The position numbers and the translations under genes are program-made. Positions 55,047 to 64,000 of a stretch of 64,000 bases of DNA are shown here, piece after piece. The notes under the pieces were generated by a model, which was given only the letters and a program-made list of their open reading frames with translations, was not told where the DNA came from and ran no database searches. Position 1 is the stretch's first letter. Every line of letters begins with the position of its first letter. Origin of the DNA: Allochromatium humboldtianum (GTDB lineage: Bacteria > Pseudomonadota > Gammaproteobacteria > Chromatiales > Chromatiaceae); NCBI RefSeq assembly GCF_013385175.1, contig NZ_JABZEO010000005.1, forward strand, positions 124,001 through 188,000. Reading direction: 5' to 3'.

Positions 55047-55844
55047 ATGATTGAGTCGCCCATGATAGACCAAATGACCGAGTCGCTGGCGCGAATCCGT
55101 TTCGTGCTGGTCGAGACGACACACAGCGGCAACATCGGCGCGGTGGCGCGAGCGATGAAGACTATGGGGTTGTCGCGCCTGGAGCTGGTCGCCCCGCGTC
55201 AGCGGCCCGACGCCGAGGCCCTGGCCCGTGCCTCCGGGGCCGATGACCTGCTCGAACGCGCCGGCATCCACGAGAATCTGACCGATGCCCTGGCCGGCTG
55301 CCGGCTGGTCGTCGGCGCCAGCGCGCGGCTGCGCTCGATCGAGTGGCCGCTGCTGGAGCCGCCCGAGTGCGCGGCGCGTCTGCTCGCCGAGGCCGGCGAG
55401 GGCGAGGTGGCCCTGATGCTGGGACGCGAGAGTTCCGGCCTGACCAACGACGAGTTGGCGCGCTGTCACTTCCTGGTCCATATCCCGACCAACCCGGACT
55501 TCAGTTCGCTCAACGTCGCCGCCGCCGCCCAAGTGCTTGCCTATGAGATCCGCCGCGCGGCCCGTCTGGCAGCCGGTGAGCGACTGACCGAGACCCCGCG
55601 CGACCTGGCCACCGCCGAGGCGATGGAAGGTTTCTACACCCATCTGACCGAGACGCTGGTCCGGATCGGCTTCAGCGACCCCGAGCAGTCGCGCACGCTC
55701 ACCCGCCGCCTGCGCCGCCTCTTCAACCGCGCCCGGCCCGACCGGGTCGAACTCAACATCCTGCGCGGCATCCTCAGCGCCGCCCAGGGGCGCAAGACCC
55801 CTGAACGCTTCGCCCGTTCGGACGAGGCCCCGCAACCGGATTGA
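55047..55844 (+). CDS. trmJ: tRNA (cytidine/uridine-2'-O-)-methyltransferase TrmJ
   Basis: 265 aa SPOUT methyltransferase acting on position 32 of tRNA. Family motifs: [20 protein letters not shown] near the start, [16 protein letters not shown] and the C-terminal knot [19 protein letters not shown]. The start is chosen at ATG 55047. ATGs at 55062 and 55074 are alternatives, the last matching the usual family start. Adjacent to the divergent suhB, a common gammaproteobacterial arrangement. Confidence 0.92.
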   Translation: MIESPMIDQMTESLARIRFVLVETTHSGNIGAVARAMKTMGLSRLELVAPRQRPDAEALARASGADDLLERAGIHENLTDALAGCRLVVGASARLRSIEWPLLEPPECAARLLAEAGEGEVALMLGRESSGLTNDELARCHFLVHIPTNPDFSSLNVAAAAQVLAYEIRRAARLAAGERLTETPRDLATAEAMEGFYTHLTETLVRIGFSDPEQSRTLTRRLRRLFNRARPDRVELNILRGILSAAQGRKTPERFARSDEAPQPD

Positions 55845-55867
55845 ACCCACGAGGTATCGGGACATCC

Positions 55868-56680
55868 ATGTTCGATCGCATCCGAGAAGACATCCTCTGC
55901 GTCTTCGACCGTGACCCAGCCGCGCGCAACGCCTTCGAGATCCTCACCACCTATCCGGGGCTGCACGCCGTCATGGTGCACCGCCTCGCCCATCGGCTCT
56001 GGCGGCGCGACTTCAAGTGGCCAGCGCGACTGCTCTCGAACGTCGCGCGCCTGTTCACCGGCATCGAGATCCATCCGGGCGCGGTGATCGGGCGGCGCTT
56101 CTTCATCGACCATGGCATGGGCGTGGTCATCGGCGAGACGGCCGTCATCGGCGACGACTGCACGCTCTATCACGGCGTCACCCTCGGCGGGACGAGCTGG
56201 CAGAAGGGCAAGCGTCATCCGACGCTCGGGCGTGACGTGGTGGTCGGCGCCGGGGCCAAGGTGCTCGGCCCGATCGAGATCGGCGACGGGGCGCGCATCG
56301 GCTCCAATGCGGTGGTGGTCAAATCGGTCCCGGCCGGGGCGACCGCCGTCGGCGTACCCGGACGCATCATCGAGCCCGAGCGCGACGCGACCACACGCCG
56401 CCGCGCCGACACCGCCAAGCGCATCGGCTTCGACGCCTATGGCGCCACGCGCGACGCGCCCGACCCAGTCGCCAATGCCATCAACCGGATGCTCGATCAC
56501 ATCCACCACATGGACCAGCGGCTCGAATCCATGTCGCGCATCCTGGAGCGGCATGGACTCATGACGCACTTCGACCACGATGGCGATCTGGACGCCGTGG
56601 CGATCGAGCCGGCGACCCAGCCCGACCTCACCCGATCGGATAGCCCGCCGACGGATGACCCGACAGGCGCTAGGGGATAA
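55868..56680 (+). CDS. cysE: Serine O-acetyltransferase
   Basis: 270 aa. Activates serine with acetyl-CoA to O-acetylserine, the cysteine precursor. N-terminal helical part ([20 protein letters not shown]) and left-handed beta-helix with [20 protein letters not shown] then [14 protein letters not shown] and [15 protein letters not shown]. The C-terminus is longer than in short CysE types. In a sulfur oxidiser it supplies the carbon skeleton for sulfide fixation. Order trmJ-cysE-iscR is common in gammaproteobacteria. Confidence 0.95.
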   Translation: MFDRIREDILCVFDRDPAARNAFEILTTYPGLHAVMVHRLAHRLWRRDFKWPARLLSNVARLFTGIEIHPGAVIGRRFFIDHGMGVVIGETAVIGDDCTLYHGVTLGGTSWQKGKRHPTLGRDVVVGAGAKVLGPIEIGDGARIGSNAVVVKSVPAGATAVGVPGRIIEPERDATTRRRADTAKRIGFDAYGATRDAPDPVANAINRMLDHIHHMDQRLESMSRILERHGLMTHFDHDGDLDAVAIEPATQPDLTRSDSPPTDDPTGARG

Positions 56681-56741
56681 TTGATCGTCCTGCTTGGGTA
56701 ACGTATGATGCCGCACGTACGTCACGCAAGAGAGGTTGCCC

Positions 56742-57224
56742 GTGAGACTGACGACCAAAGGCCGCTATGCCGTCACCGCGATGCTGGATCTGGCCATCCA
56801 TCAGGGGCAGGGTCCGATCGCCCTGGCCGACATCGCCCAGCGGCAGGGGATCTCGCTCTCCTATCTCGAACAACTCTTCGCCAAGCTGCGCAAGCGCGGA
56901 CTGGTGACGAGCGTGCGCGGTCCGGGCGGCGGCTACAATCTGGCCCGAACGCCGGCCGAGATCCATGTCGCCGAGGTGATCGGCGCCGTCGACGAGAGCG
57001 TGGACACGACCCGCTGCGGCGGGGCACACAACTGTCAGAACAACGGACCCTGTCTGACCCACGATCTCTGGCACGACCTGAGCGATCGTATCTACGATTA
57101 CCTCAACCAGATCGATCTTCAGACCCTGGTCGACCAGCGCGACAGCCTGGGGCAGCGTCCGCCGACCACCTGCGCGGCGGTCGACGTCAAGCTCGACGTC
57201 CAGCGGATTCGCCTCGGCGCCTGA
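56742..57224 (+). CDS. iscR: Iron-sulfur cluster assembly regulator IscR
   Basis: 160 aa Rrf2-family regulator. N-terminal winged helix [18 protein letters not shown] with the recognition helix [16 protein letters not shown]. The cluster ligands follow as Cys-X5-Cys-X5-Cys (RCGGAHNC then QNNGPC) with the nearby His in LTHDLW. It begins with GTG at 56742, six bases after GAGAGG. A TTG six bases earlier is less likely. It normally represses the isc operon when it carries a 2Fe-2S cluster. Only an HscB-like gene follows it here, not iscS-iscU-iscA. Confidence 0.95.
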   Translation: MRLTTKGRYAVTAMLDLAIHQGQGPIALADIAQRQGISLSYLEQLFAKLRKRGLVTSVRGPGGGYNLARTPAEIHVAEVIGAVDESVDTTRCGGAHNCQNNGPCLTHDLWHDLSDRIYDYLNQIDLQTLVDQRDSLGQRPPTTCAAVDVKLDVQRIRLGA

Positions 57225-57262
57225 GCACCTTTGGTCCGGATGATCCGGCGACGGCACGAGCC

Positions 57263-57805
57263 GTGTTGAACTCACAGAAAAACTACTTCGAACTCTTCGA
57301 CCTGCCGGTCGGCTTCGCGCTCGACTCCGGGGTGCTGGCCGAGCGCTATCGCGCCCTGGTGCGCGCGGTGCGGGCCGACTTCCTCAGCGACGAGGAAGAC
57401 GAGACCACCCGTTCGCTGGCACGCATCGATCTGGCCTATCAGACACTGACCGAGCCGCTGGCGCGTGCCGAGTATCTCTTCCGGCTCTATGGCGTGGAGG
57501 GGACCGAGACCGGCGGCGACGACGACCCGGCGAGCACCACGCTCGTCGAGGAGATGGAGCGCCAGGAGGCTCTGGTCGCGGCCACCAACCGTTCCGATCC
57601 GGGCGCGGCCCTGTCCGAGGTGCTGACCCGTCTGGCCGAGCGCGGCGCGGCGCTCGACAAGGAACTGCACCAACTCTTCGCCGATCCCACGCCGCACAAT
57701 CTGAGCGCTGCGCGCGAGGTCGTGCGTCAGCTCCAGGGACTCGCCCGCTGCCGGCGCGAGACCGAGGAGCGACAGGCCGAACGGCTCAGGCCGCGTCCGG
57801 CCTGA
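57263..57805 (+). CDS. HscB-like co-chaperone with a degenerate HPD motif
   Basis: About 180 aa. N-terminal J-domain start NYFELFDLPVGFALDSGVL and the C-terminal HscB oligomerisation domain (RAEYLFRLYGVEG, LVEEMERQEAL) are both clear. At the HPD site the protein reads VRADFL (RAD instead of HPD). HPD is needed by known J-proteins to stimulate Hsp70 ATPase, so this one may not work with HscA in the normal way. HscB hands the IscU scaffold to HscA. Start is GTG at 57263 or TTG at 57266. No strong Shine-Dalgarno. iscR lies 38 bases upstream. Confidence 0.85.
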   Translation: MLNSQKNYFELFDLPVGFALDSGVLAERYRALVRAVRADFLSDEEDETTRSLARIDLAYQTLTEPLARAEYLFRLYGVEGTETGGDDDPASTTLVEEMERQEALVAATNRSDPGAALSEVLTRLAERGAALDKELHQLFADPTPHNLSAAREVVRQLQGLARCRRETEERQAERLRPRPA

Positions 57806-57827
57806 GTCCGGACCGGACGCGGTCGGG

Positions 57828-58265
57828 CTAGCACTGTTCCCAGGGCAGTCCGTGGAAACGCCAACCGCCGAGGGTGCTGCGATGGTGCTGCTCGTCGAGT
57901 TCGCCCTCGAATCCCTCGTCGATGTGGAACACCGACTTGAAGCCCTCGCGGATCAAGGCCCGGCCGGCTTCCAGCGAGCGCTTGCCGCTGCGGCAGATGA
58001 GGATGATCGGTGCGCAGCCCTGGCGCTGCTCGCAGACCGCGCCGCCGAGCACCAGCTTGCGGATCTCGGTGACGAAGTCGGGGTTGACCACCCAGTCGGG
58101 TTCGTCGATCCAGGGGACATGGACTGCGCCCTTGGGGTGCCCGACGAACAGGAACTCCATGGACGAGCGGATATCGACCAGGATGGCCTGCGGATGGGAT
58201 TCGATCATTTCGAAGGCTTCGCGGGGCGAGAGGCCGGTCGGCAGGTCTTCGGTCGTGGTGCTCAT
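57828..58265 (-). CDS. Rhodanese-domain protein
   Basis: 145 aa single rhodanese domain. The active loop is LICRSGKRSLEAG (catalytic Cys). VDIRSSMEFLFVGHPKGAVH is the usual rhodanese entry. Cytosolic, no signal. A persulfide-carrying role fits a sulfur-oxidising phototroph. Convergent with the HscB-like gene. Specific partner unknown. Confidence 0.92.
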   Translation of the reverse strand: MSTTTEDLPTGLSPREAFEMIESHPQAILVDIRSSMEFLFVGHPKGAVHVPWIDEPDWVVNPDFVTEIRKLVLGGAVCEQRQGCAPIILICRSGKRSLEAGRALIREGFKSVFHIDEGFEGELDEQHHRSTLGGWRFHGLPWEQC

Positions 58266-58472
58266 ATGGTGTGAGGCCTCGTTTTGGTGGTTGGTGATCG
58301 TCTGGTTGTTATCGTGCCGTGCCGGCTCATGCCGGTCAGTGGACCGTCTGGAGCCGAGTCTTCAGTGTAACCATTGCACGCCGTCTGTCATCACGAGCAC
58401 CCTGGCGGGTGACTTGAATTTATCTATTGAATCGATGAAAACAAACCGCGCCACTCGGATTTCGAGGGAGCG

Positions 58473-59528
58473 GTGGGAGCGATTGCCTTGACTCGCCAAG
58501 CGAAGCGGGACTCCAACCAGGGTAAGGGGGCCGGGGATGTGTCACGTCCCGGACAGGCGCTCAAGGAGCGTGGATTGCGTGGGCTGATGCGGATGATGGC
58601 GCATCTGCCGTTGCCGCTGATTCATCGGCTGGGCGCCGTCGTGGGCTGGATCGTGGCGCGCTGGCCGAATCGGCAGCGACGCAATGCGCTGCTCAACATC
58701 GCGCTCTGCTTTCCGGAACTGACGGCTGAAGAACAGCGGCGTCTGCGCGACCGCAATCTCGGCGAGTTCGGCAAGACCTATCTGGAGATCGCTTATCTCT
58801 GGCTGCGGCCGGTCGATCATGTCCTGTCGCTGGTGCGCGAGGTGCGCGGGGCCGAATGGCTCGAACGCCGGCCGGGGCAGGGCCTGATCGTGCTCTCACC
58901 CCATCATGGCGCCTGGGAGCTGGCCGGACTCTATCTGGCGGCCCAGGGACGCACGGCCATCTTCTACAAGCCGCAGCGCTATCTCGACGATCTGATCCGC
59001 GAGTCGCGCGCGCGCACCGGCGCGGATCTGGCGCCCATCACGGCGCGCGGAATCCGGGTGCTGGTCGAGGCGCTGGAGCGGGGGGATTGCGTCGGCATCC
59101 TGCCCGATCAGGAGCCGAAAGCGGACAAGGGAGCGGTCTTTGCGCCCTTCTTCGGGATACCGGCCTTCAGCATGCTACTGGTCAACCGTCTGGCGCGGCG
59201 CACCGGCGCGCCCGTGATCTTCCTGTTCGCCGAGCGGCTGGCCGACGGGAGCGGGTTCGTCATCCACTGTCTACCGGCCCCCGAGGGCATCGACAGCGAG
59301 GACGACGGCGTGGCGGCCGCGGCACTCAATCGCGGCATCGAGCAGTGCGTGCGCGTCTGTCCCGAGCAGTATCTCTGGCCCTACAAGCGCTTTCGTCGTC
59401 GCCCGGAGGGCCTGCCCAAGGTCTATACCGGACCGCTCGACGATGGGCACGCGCTCGAACAGGCGCGCCGCGTGCGCGAGGCCCTGAAGACGCCTCAGGA
59501 CATCGCGCCCGCGTCGGATCAGACGTAG
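58473..59528 (+). CDS. Lysophospholipid/lipid A acyltransferase (LpxL/HtrB family)
   Basis: 351 aa. Catalytic HX4E motif in LSPHHGAWELAG (about residues 138-149). A membrane-binding helix near the N-terminus and DQEPKADKGAVFAPFFGIPA are typical of the family. It adds secondary acyl chains to lipid A or a related lipid at the inner membrane. Start at the ORF's first Met is uncertain. The end overlaps the convergent rhodanese gene by ten bases. Confidence 0.9.
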   Translation: MGAIALTRQAKRDSNQGKGAGDVSRPGQALKERGLRGLMRMMAHLPLPLIHRLGAVVGWIVARWPNRQRRNALLNIALCFPELTAEEQRRLRDRNLGEFGKTYLEIAYLWLRPVDHVLSLVREVRGAEWLERRPGQGLIVLSPHHGAWELAGLYLAAQGRTAIFYKPQRYLDDLIRESRARTGADLAPITARGIRVLVEALERGDCVGILPDQEPKADKGAVFAPFFGIPAFSMLLVNRLARRTGAPVIFLFAERLADGSGFVIHCLPAPEGIDSEDDGVAAAALNRGIEQCVRVCPEQYLWPYKRFRRRPEGLPKVYTGPLDDGHALEQARRVREALKTPQDIAPASDQT

Positions 59529-59947
59529 CGCGCCTCGCGCTTGACGGGCAGGCCGGCGGACTCCCAGCCGGCGAAACCGCCGGCCAGACTCAGGACATCC
59601 TTGTAGCCCATCATTTGCAGGACGGCGGCGCCCATGGCCGAGCGTCCGCCCGTGGCGCAATAGAGCACGACCGGGCGCTCACGCGCTGCTGCCAGTTCCG
59701 GCATGTGCTTGGAGTAGGCGGGATCGGCCGCAGCCTCCAGGATGCCGCGCGGCACGAGCAGGGCGCCTTCGATATGTCCCTGCTCGTGTTCGGAGGACTC
59801 GCGCACGTCGACGATCAGAGGATCCGACCGCCGCGCGTCGAGCGTCTGGCTCAACGCCTCGGGCGCGATCTCCTGAATGCGCGATTTGGCCGAGGCCACG
59901 AAATCCATGAGGCCCACGGGTCGCTCCGGGTTGAAACTGCTGTACAT
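59519..59947 (-). CDS. Rhodanese-domain protein, second type
   Basis: 142 aa. Active site loop is CATGGRSAMGAA with the catalytic Cys, and VDVRESSEHEQGHIEGALLV. Small and cytosolic. Start may be Met 14 (MDFVASAK). It differs from the protein at 57828. Sulfur carrier or transferase role inferred from the domain and the biology of the organism. Confidence 0.9.
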   Translation of the reverse strand: MYSSFNPERPVGLMDFVASAKSRIQEIAPEALSQTLDARRSDPLIVDVRESSEHEQGHIEGALLVPRGILEAAADPAYSKHMPELAAARERPVVLYCATGGRSAMGAAVLQMMGYKDVLSLAGGFAGWESAGLPVKREARYV

Positions 59948-60030
59948 CGATACCTCGTTTATCCGAAATGTATATTAGCGTTGGCTAACGGATTGTTTCA
60001 GATCATGAGGGTCGTTGTCAAAAGTTGACT

Positions 60031-61089
60031 TCAATCGTCGGCGATATGGACGTCCTGACCGGCCGCGAGCCGTTCGGCGGTCTTGGCGTTGATGTAATCA
60101 AAGGGGCTGTCCGGATACGTTTGATAGTGCCGCTGGCCGACGTATTCCAGAATTCCGATGAAGTGATAGCGGTAGAGCTCGTTGGCGATACGGGCGATCT
60201 CACGACCCTGGTCATAGAGCACCAGGGTTGGGCGGTAGTCGACGTCCAGCTCGTCGGCGAAGGCGCGCGCAGTGGTCTGGCGTCCGTCGGGCGTGGTTAT
60301 GGGCGTGTCGGCCTGTGCGTCGAGCCGGACCAGGACGAAAGGCGCCAGGGCGGCATCGACCTCGGGGGCGGCCAGATGACCGTCGTGCAGGGCGTTGCAG
60401 GCCGCCGCGCACTGGGCATCCTCGAACAGCACGGCGAGCGGCTGATCCTTGACCGTGCTCAGGTCCGTGATGGACTGGAGGCGCGGATGCGGGCGGAAAC
60501 CGTAATCGCTCGCGCCGTCGGCCGCGATGAACTCGGCCAGGGTCTGCTTTTCGTAGGCGCGCGTGGCCACATAATCGAGCACGCGCTTGAAGTCCGTGGC
60601 GTTGCGATAGCCATCGACCCGCGCGACCGGCTCGCCGCCGGCGTTCAGGAAGATGACGGTTGGGGTGTAACGCACCCCGAGCTGACGGGCGACCTCCTTT
60701 TCGGGCAGGCTGGTCTCGGCATCCAGCGCCACCTCGCGATCGCCCTGGACATTGAGCACGATGACGTCGAATTTCTCCTGGATGAAGTCGCGATAGGGCG
60801 CCTGAGCGAAGTTCTCCTCGACCATGCGCGCGCAATAGGGGCAGCCGTTCATCTCCAGCAGCAGGATCACATGCTTGCCGCGCTGTGTCGCTTCGTCGAT
60901 GTCCTCGTCGATGTCGAGGAAGCTGTCCTTGAACCAGTCCGGGTGGACCGATTGGCGCGTGCCGAGGATCTTGCCGGCAGGTGTGGCTTGTTCGGTCTGC
61001 GCCGTGTTCTCGCTCGCCTGAGCCAGCAGCGGTAGGGAGAGCAGGGCGCCCAGCGACAGGGCGAGGATTCGGGATCTGTGTTTGGACAT
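60031..61089 (-). CDS. Periplasmic thioredoxin-fold protein with two domains (SoxW-like)
   Basis: 352 aa. Signal peptide of about 25 residues (cleavage after LAQA). Domain 1 (about 50-180) has LLLEMNGCPYCARMVEENF, a CPYC thioredoxin site, then GVRYTPTVIFLNAGGEPV. Domain 2 (about 200-340) is a second thioredoxin-like fold with VLFEDAQCAAACNAL, where the Cys pair is spaced CAAAC. Resembles SoxW-type thioredoxins of sulfur-oxidising bacteria that keep periplasmic thiols reduced. A link to Sox is not shown in the window. It lies seven bases after mutM on the same strand. Confidence 0.82.
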   Translation of the reverse strand: MSKHRSRILALSLGALLSLPLLAQASENTAQTEQATPAGKILGTRQSVHPDWFKDSFLDIDEDIDEATQRGKHVILLLEMNGCPYCARMVEENFAQAPYRDFIQEKFDVIVLNVQGDREVALDAETSLPEKEVARQLGVRYTPTVIFLNAGGEPVARVDGYRNATDFKRVLDYVATRAYEKQTLAEFIAADGASDYGFRPHPRLQSITDLSTVKDQPLAVLFEDAQCAAACNALHDGHLAAPEVDAALAPFVLVRLDAQADTPITTPDGRQTTARAFADELDVDYRPTLVLYDQGREIARIANELYRYHFIGILEYVGQRHYQTYPDSPFDYINAKTAERLAAGQDVHIADD

Positions 61090-61096
61090 GGTCTAT

Positions 61097-61966
61097 TCAC
61101 TCCTCATCGAAGAATGCGGCTGATCCGGCGTCGATCGCTTGTGGCTGACAGTGCGGACAATGGAAACTCGATCGCTGTCCGATCTTCTGCTGCCGGATGA
61201 GTGTGCCGCAGATCCGGCAGGATTCGCCCGCGCGCCCATAGACCCGCAGCGACTGAGCGAAATAGCCCGGAGCACCGGACTCGTTGACGAAGTCGCGCAG
61301 CGTGGTGCCGCCCTGCTCGATGGATGCCCTGAGCACCAGTCGGATCGTCTCGGCCAGGCGTTCGTAGCCGCCCTGATCGATCCGGTTGCAGGCGCGCGCC
61401 GGATGCAGACCGGCGAGAAACAGCGATTCACTGGCGTAGATGTTGCCGACACCCACCACGACCGCCGAGTCCATGATGAACGACTTGACGGCGACCCGGC
61501 GTGAGCGGCTCGAACGATAGAGATGTTCGCCGGTGAAGTCGTTCTCCAGCGGTTCCGGTCCCAGCCTGCACAACAGCGGATGCTCGACGAGCGCGATCTC
61601 GGGCGACATCGATATCCAGAGAAAGATCCCGAACCGGCGCGGATCGTGAAAGCGCAGGATTCCGCCGTCCGAGAGTATCAGATCGAGATGATCGTGAGTT
61701 CGGGGCGGACTCCCGGCCGTGACGACGCGCAGACTGCCCGACATGCCCAGATGCACCAGCAGGCTGCCGTGCTCCAGCCCGATCAACAGATATTTGCTCC
61801 GCCGTCTCAGGGAGCGGATCGTTTGACCGGCGACCCGTTCGGGCATCTCGGGCGGGATCGGCTGGCGCAGACGCGGATTGCGCACGATCAGGCGTGCGAT
61901 TCGGCGACCTTCCAGATGGGGCCGGATGCCGCGCAGCGTGGTCTCGACCTCGGGTAATTCCGGCAT
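61097..61966 (-). CDS. mutM: Formamidopyrimidine-DNA glycosylase MutM
   Basis: 289 aa. N-terminal catalytic proline in MPELPEVETTLRGIRPHLEG, with the next Glu, Lys in RRSKYLLIGL, NIYASESLFLAGLHPAR, and the C-terminal zinc finger CRICGTLIRQQ...CPHCQ. Removes 8-oxoguanine and opens the DNA backbone. Start overlaps the stop of the DUF4340 gene by one base, but the two are functionally unrelated. Confidence 0.96.
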   Translation of the reverse strand: MPELPEVETTLRGIRPHLEGRRIARLIVRNPRLRQPIPPEMPERVAGQTIRSLRRRSKYLLIGLEHGSLLVHLGMSGSLRVVTAGSPPRTHDHLDLILSDGGILRFHDPRRFGIFLWISMSPEIALVEHPLLCRLGPEPLENDFTGEHLYRSSRSRRVAVKSFIMDSAVVVGVGNIYASESLFLAGLHPARACNRIDQGGYERLAETIRLVLRASIEQGGTTLRDFVNESGAPGYFAQSLRVYGRAGESCRICGTLIRQQKIGQRSSFHCPHCQPQAIDAGSAAFFDEE

Positions 61967-63141
61967 CAGTTGGCTGGATCGCTGTACATGGCCGGATCGG
62001 GCGCGAAGGGATCCTGACCGAAACCGCTGGGTGCGATCTTGTCCGGCTCGCCCGGTAGTGGAAACTCGGAGCTGGCCGGTTCGGCGTCCGGAACCTCGAC
62101 GGGTATGGCTTGGCCGTCCGGGGTCAGGCGGACCACGGGCGGTTTGCCCGTCAGCCCATCGGCCGGAACGAGGCGTTCCGGAGTCGCCGCAAAGGGCTCG
62201 TCCGGCTGAGCGAAGGCATCGGACGCCATCGGTTCGTCCGATGGGGCTGGATCCATCGTCGGTCCGAACGGTGGCGAGTCCATGACCGGCGGTATGGACG
62301 GGCTTTGTACGGACGCGGGTGATCCGCCGAACGGGGACGGTATGGAGGCTTCGGGTTGAGGCTCCGGCGGCGTGGGGTCGACCGCGTTCGGATCGAGCGT
62401 CAGCTCGGGCGCATCGGTCAGGACATAGAGCAGCCGCTGGTCGAGCCGCGCCCAGCGGCGCCGGTCTTCCGAGATCAGGAAGCGCAGCGTGGTCCCATCA
62501 GCCGACTTGAGCGCGACCGGCTCGCCGCTCGGCGTCTCGGCCAGGATCTCGACGCGCTCGGCGTGCAGACCCACCAGATCGTTCAGGGTCTCGGGTGTGA
62601 GCGGGATGCCGCCCAGCCGCCCGAAGACCGGCCCGAATCCGCGCGGCACCAGTTGCGGCGAGACATAGTGGATGGGCGGCGCGATCAGCAGATGATGGAA
62701 GCGATCCTGGATCAGATGCACCAGTCCCTCGCCTGCGACATAGCGCATCCGACCGACCGGGTCCGTATCGCCGAACTGGAGTTCACGTGCGTCCAGACGC
62801 AGTCGGAGCCGCGCCGGCGAGAGTCCGAGTTCGCGCAGGTCGACAGTCTGAGCCGGGAAGCTGCGTTCGACCGGGGCCTCCAACAGACCGAGCAATTGAG
62901 TGACGCGACCGTTGTCAGCGTCCACCTGGAAGGGCGTCTCCAGACGCCAGCCGATCGCGGTCTGAAGCAGGGTGATAGTCGGCTCGCCCGTCCGATCGAT
63001 CTCGACGCGATAGAGATCGGCGGCGGCCAGATCGGTCAGGGTCGGGACGACGTGCGCGCGCTGGAGTTCGGCGCGGATCAGCAGACCGAGCGCGACCAGG
63101 AGGATCGCCAATGCCCCATTGACCAGCCAGCGTCCGCTCAT
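61966..63141 (-). CDS. DUF4340-domain protein, ABC gliding-type accessory
   Basis: 391 aa. One N-terminal membrane helix (WLVNGALAILLVALGLLIRA) followed by a periplasmic domain (VDADNGRVTQLLGLLEAPVE, ARELQFGDTDPVGRMRYV), and an extended Pro-rich C-terminal half. DUF4340 genes regularly follow GldG-like ABC accessory genes, as here. The ATG at 63141 overlaps the upstream stop (ATGA), so that start is chosen over the Met at 63159. Substrate of the system unknown. Confidence 0.85.
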   Translation of the reverse strand: MSGRWLVNGALAILLVALGLLIRAELQRAHVVPTLTDLAAADLYRVEIDRTGEPTITLLQTAIGWRLETPFQVDADNGRVTQLLGLLEAPVERSFPAQTVDLRELGLSPARLRLRLDARELQFGDTDPVGRMRYVAGEGLVHLIQDRFHHLLIAPPIHYVSPQLVPRGFGPVFGRLGGIPLTPETLNDLVGLHAERVEILAETPSGEPVALKSADGTTLRFLISEDRRRWARLDQRLLYVLTDAPELTLDPNAVDPTPPEPQPEASIPSPFGGSPASVQSPSIPPVMDSPPFGPTMDPAPSDEPMASDAFAQPDEPFAATPERLVPADGLTGKPPVVRLTPDGQAIPVEVPDAEPASSEFPLPGEPDKIAPSGFGQDPFAPDPAMYSDPAN

Positions 63142-64000
63142 CGGCCCCTCCAGCGCCACCAGCGCATCCCCAGACCGCCGATCAGGAACACGCCCGGCAG
63201 CAGCACCAGCGCCCCCAGACCGATCAGGGTCCGGTGCCGTTCGTCCAACTCCAACGGCTCGGCCGCCGTCGGCGGGGGCGGGAGTTCGGGCAGATCCTCG
63301 CCCTCGCTCAGCCAGCGCAGCAGCGCCAGACCGAGCGCGCGATTGCCCTGAAGACCGAACTGGGCGTTGGACAGCAAATCACCGTCGCCCACCGCCACCA
63401 GACGCTGCTCACGCTCGCGCTCGGGGAGCGTGCGCGTGAGCGCCAGCACGACCGGCAATGGACCGGCGCGCTCGCCGATCACCTCGTCGCGCGTGAGCGG
63501 GCCGCTGAGTGTGCCGGTCTCGTTCCAGCTCTCGGCGCGGCTGGTCAGATAGGTCGCCAGCGCCCAGCCCGGCGCGACCTGGGTCTCGAAGGCCAGGGCG
63601 CCGGGCAGCAGCGCCGGTGCAGCGAGCCCTTCGGTCAGCGGGTGCGGTGCATAGTCGTCGATCACCGCTGCGGCGGTCGTCCCGAATCCGAGCCGCTCGG
63701 CTTCGGGATCGACCACCTGGCCGGGCAGGACGGCGAGACCCAGATGCTCCAGCAGGGGTTCGAGACCGCTCGGCGGACCAGGGTCCATCAGCCACAGCAG
63801 ATGACCGCCGCGATCGAGGAAGTCGATCAACGCCTCGATCTCGCCGGGAAAAAGCGGCAGTCGGGGCTGGCTGAGCACCACCAGCCGCGTGTTGTCCGGG
63901 ACGGCGCTGGTGGTGGCCAGATCCAGCGGACGCGCGATCAGGCCTAGTTCGAGCAGCTCGCGTCCCAGCCGGCCCAGATCCGTGTCGCGCTCACCCGCGA
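63138..64000 (-). CDS. GldG-like ABC-type transport accessory protein (5' end outside window)
   Basis: About 287 residues in the window, open to the right edge. Contains the ABC_transp_aux-type sequence VVLSQPRLPLFPGEIEALID, then GGHLLWLMDPGP, RLVAVGDGDLLSN and a C-terminal hydrophobic helix ending RWWRWRGR. It is the periplasmic partner of a GldAFG-type ABC transporter with the DUF4340 protein. Cargo unknown. The N-terminus and the ABC ATPase must lie beyond the window. Confidence 0.8.
   Translation of the reverse strand, partial: AGERDTDLGRLGRELLELGLIARPLDLATTSAVPDNTRLVVLSQPRLPLFPGEIEALIDFLDRGGHLLWLMDPGPPSGLEPLLEHLGLAVLPGQVVDPEAERLGFGTTAAAVIDDYAPHPLTEGLAAPALLPGALAFETQVAPGWALATYLTSRAESWNETGTLSGPLTRDEVIGERAGPLPVVLALTRTLPEREREQRLVAVGDGDLLSNAQFGLQGNRALGLALLRWLSEGEDLPELPPPPTAAEPLELDERHRTLIGLGALVLLPGVFLIGGLGMRWWRWRGR

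Overview
The window looks like chromosomal DNA of a purple sulfur bacterium (Gammaproteobacteria, Chromatiales), most likely Allochromatium or a close relative. The evidence is a pair of LH2-type light-harvesting genes (pucB, pucA) behind two perfect PpsR/CrtJ-type boxes, a high-GC genome, and a cytochrome c' whose predicted mature form (131 residues) strongly resembles the Allochromatium vinosum protein from memory. No rRNA, tRNA or CRISPR array was seen. Two genes run off the window: feoB on the left and a GldG-like gene on the right.

Region by region. 1-2.4 kb: ferrous iron uptake (two FeoA-type genes and feoB) behind candidate Fur boxes. 2.4-6.3 kb: a YgbA-type nitrosative-stress gene with an FNR-like box, a SLAC1/TehA-type channel, a DUF2892 membrane protein, a Crp/Fnr regulator, a secreted protein, a thioredoxin and hypA. 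6.3-11.9 kb: a gene remnant, cytochrome c' and a convergent b-type cytochrome, queC-queD-queE for queuosine (with a three-domain QueD), the puc genes and a NarL/FixJ response regulator. 11.9-21.1 kb: a 901-residue VCBS/cadherin-like protein, an overlapping CDP-alcohol transferase/acyltransferase/CdsA lipid operon, ppsA, and a membrane protein with seventeen 39-bp repeats. 21.2-34.7 kb: a CusBA-type metal efflux pair without an outer-membrane channel, an OmpA-like protein, an MscS channel fused to a cyclic-nucleotide domain, a GH31 glycosidase, and a LolF/LolD-type lipoprotein exporter. 34.8-43.9 kb: comEC, then a B12 unit (cobalamin riboswitch, btuB, cobT, cobC, cobS) and an FG-GAP surface protein. 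44-50.5 kb: groES-groEL under a perfect CIRCE element, recJ, darP and a diguanylate cyclase. 50.5-52.8 kb: an IS200/IS605 element with divergent tnpA and tnpB, abutting a truncated TerD-VWA gene. 53-64 kb: an Old Yellow Enzyme, suhB, trmJ, cysE, iscR, an HscB-like protein lacking HPD, two rhodaneses, an LpxL-type acyltransferase, a thioredoxin-fold protein, mutM, and the start of a gliding-type ABC accessory cluster.

Most of the window is ordinary core genome with many ATGA start-stop overlaps. The observations most worth a second look are the three-domain QueD in which only the middle domain keeps its key residues, the iscR-linked HscB whose HPD motif reads RAD, the lipid operon with a variant CDP-alcohol transferase motif, the repeat protein beside ppsA, and the TnpB element lying against a broken TerD-VWA gene. 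No clearly new multi-gene system could be demonstrated from sequence alone.
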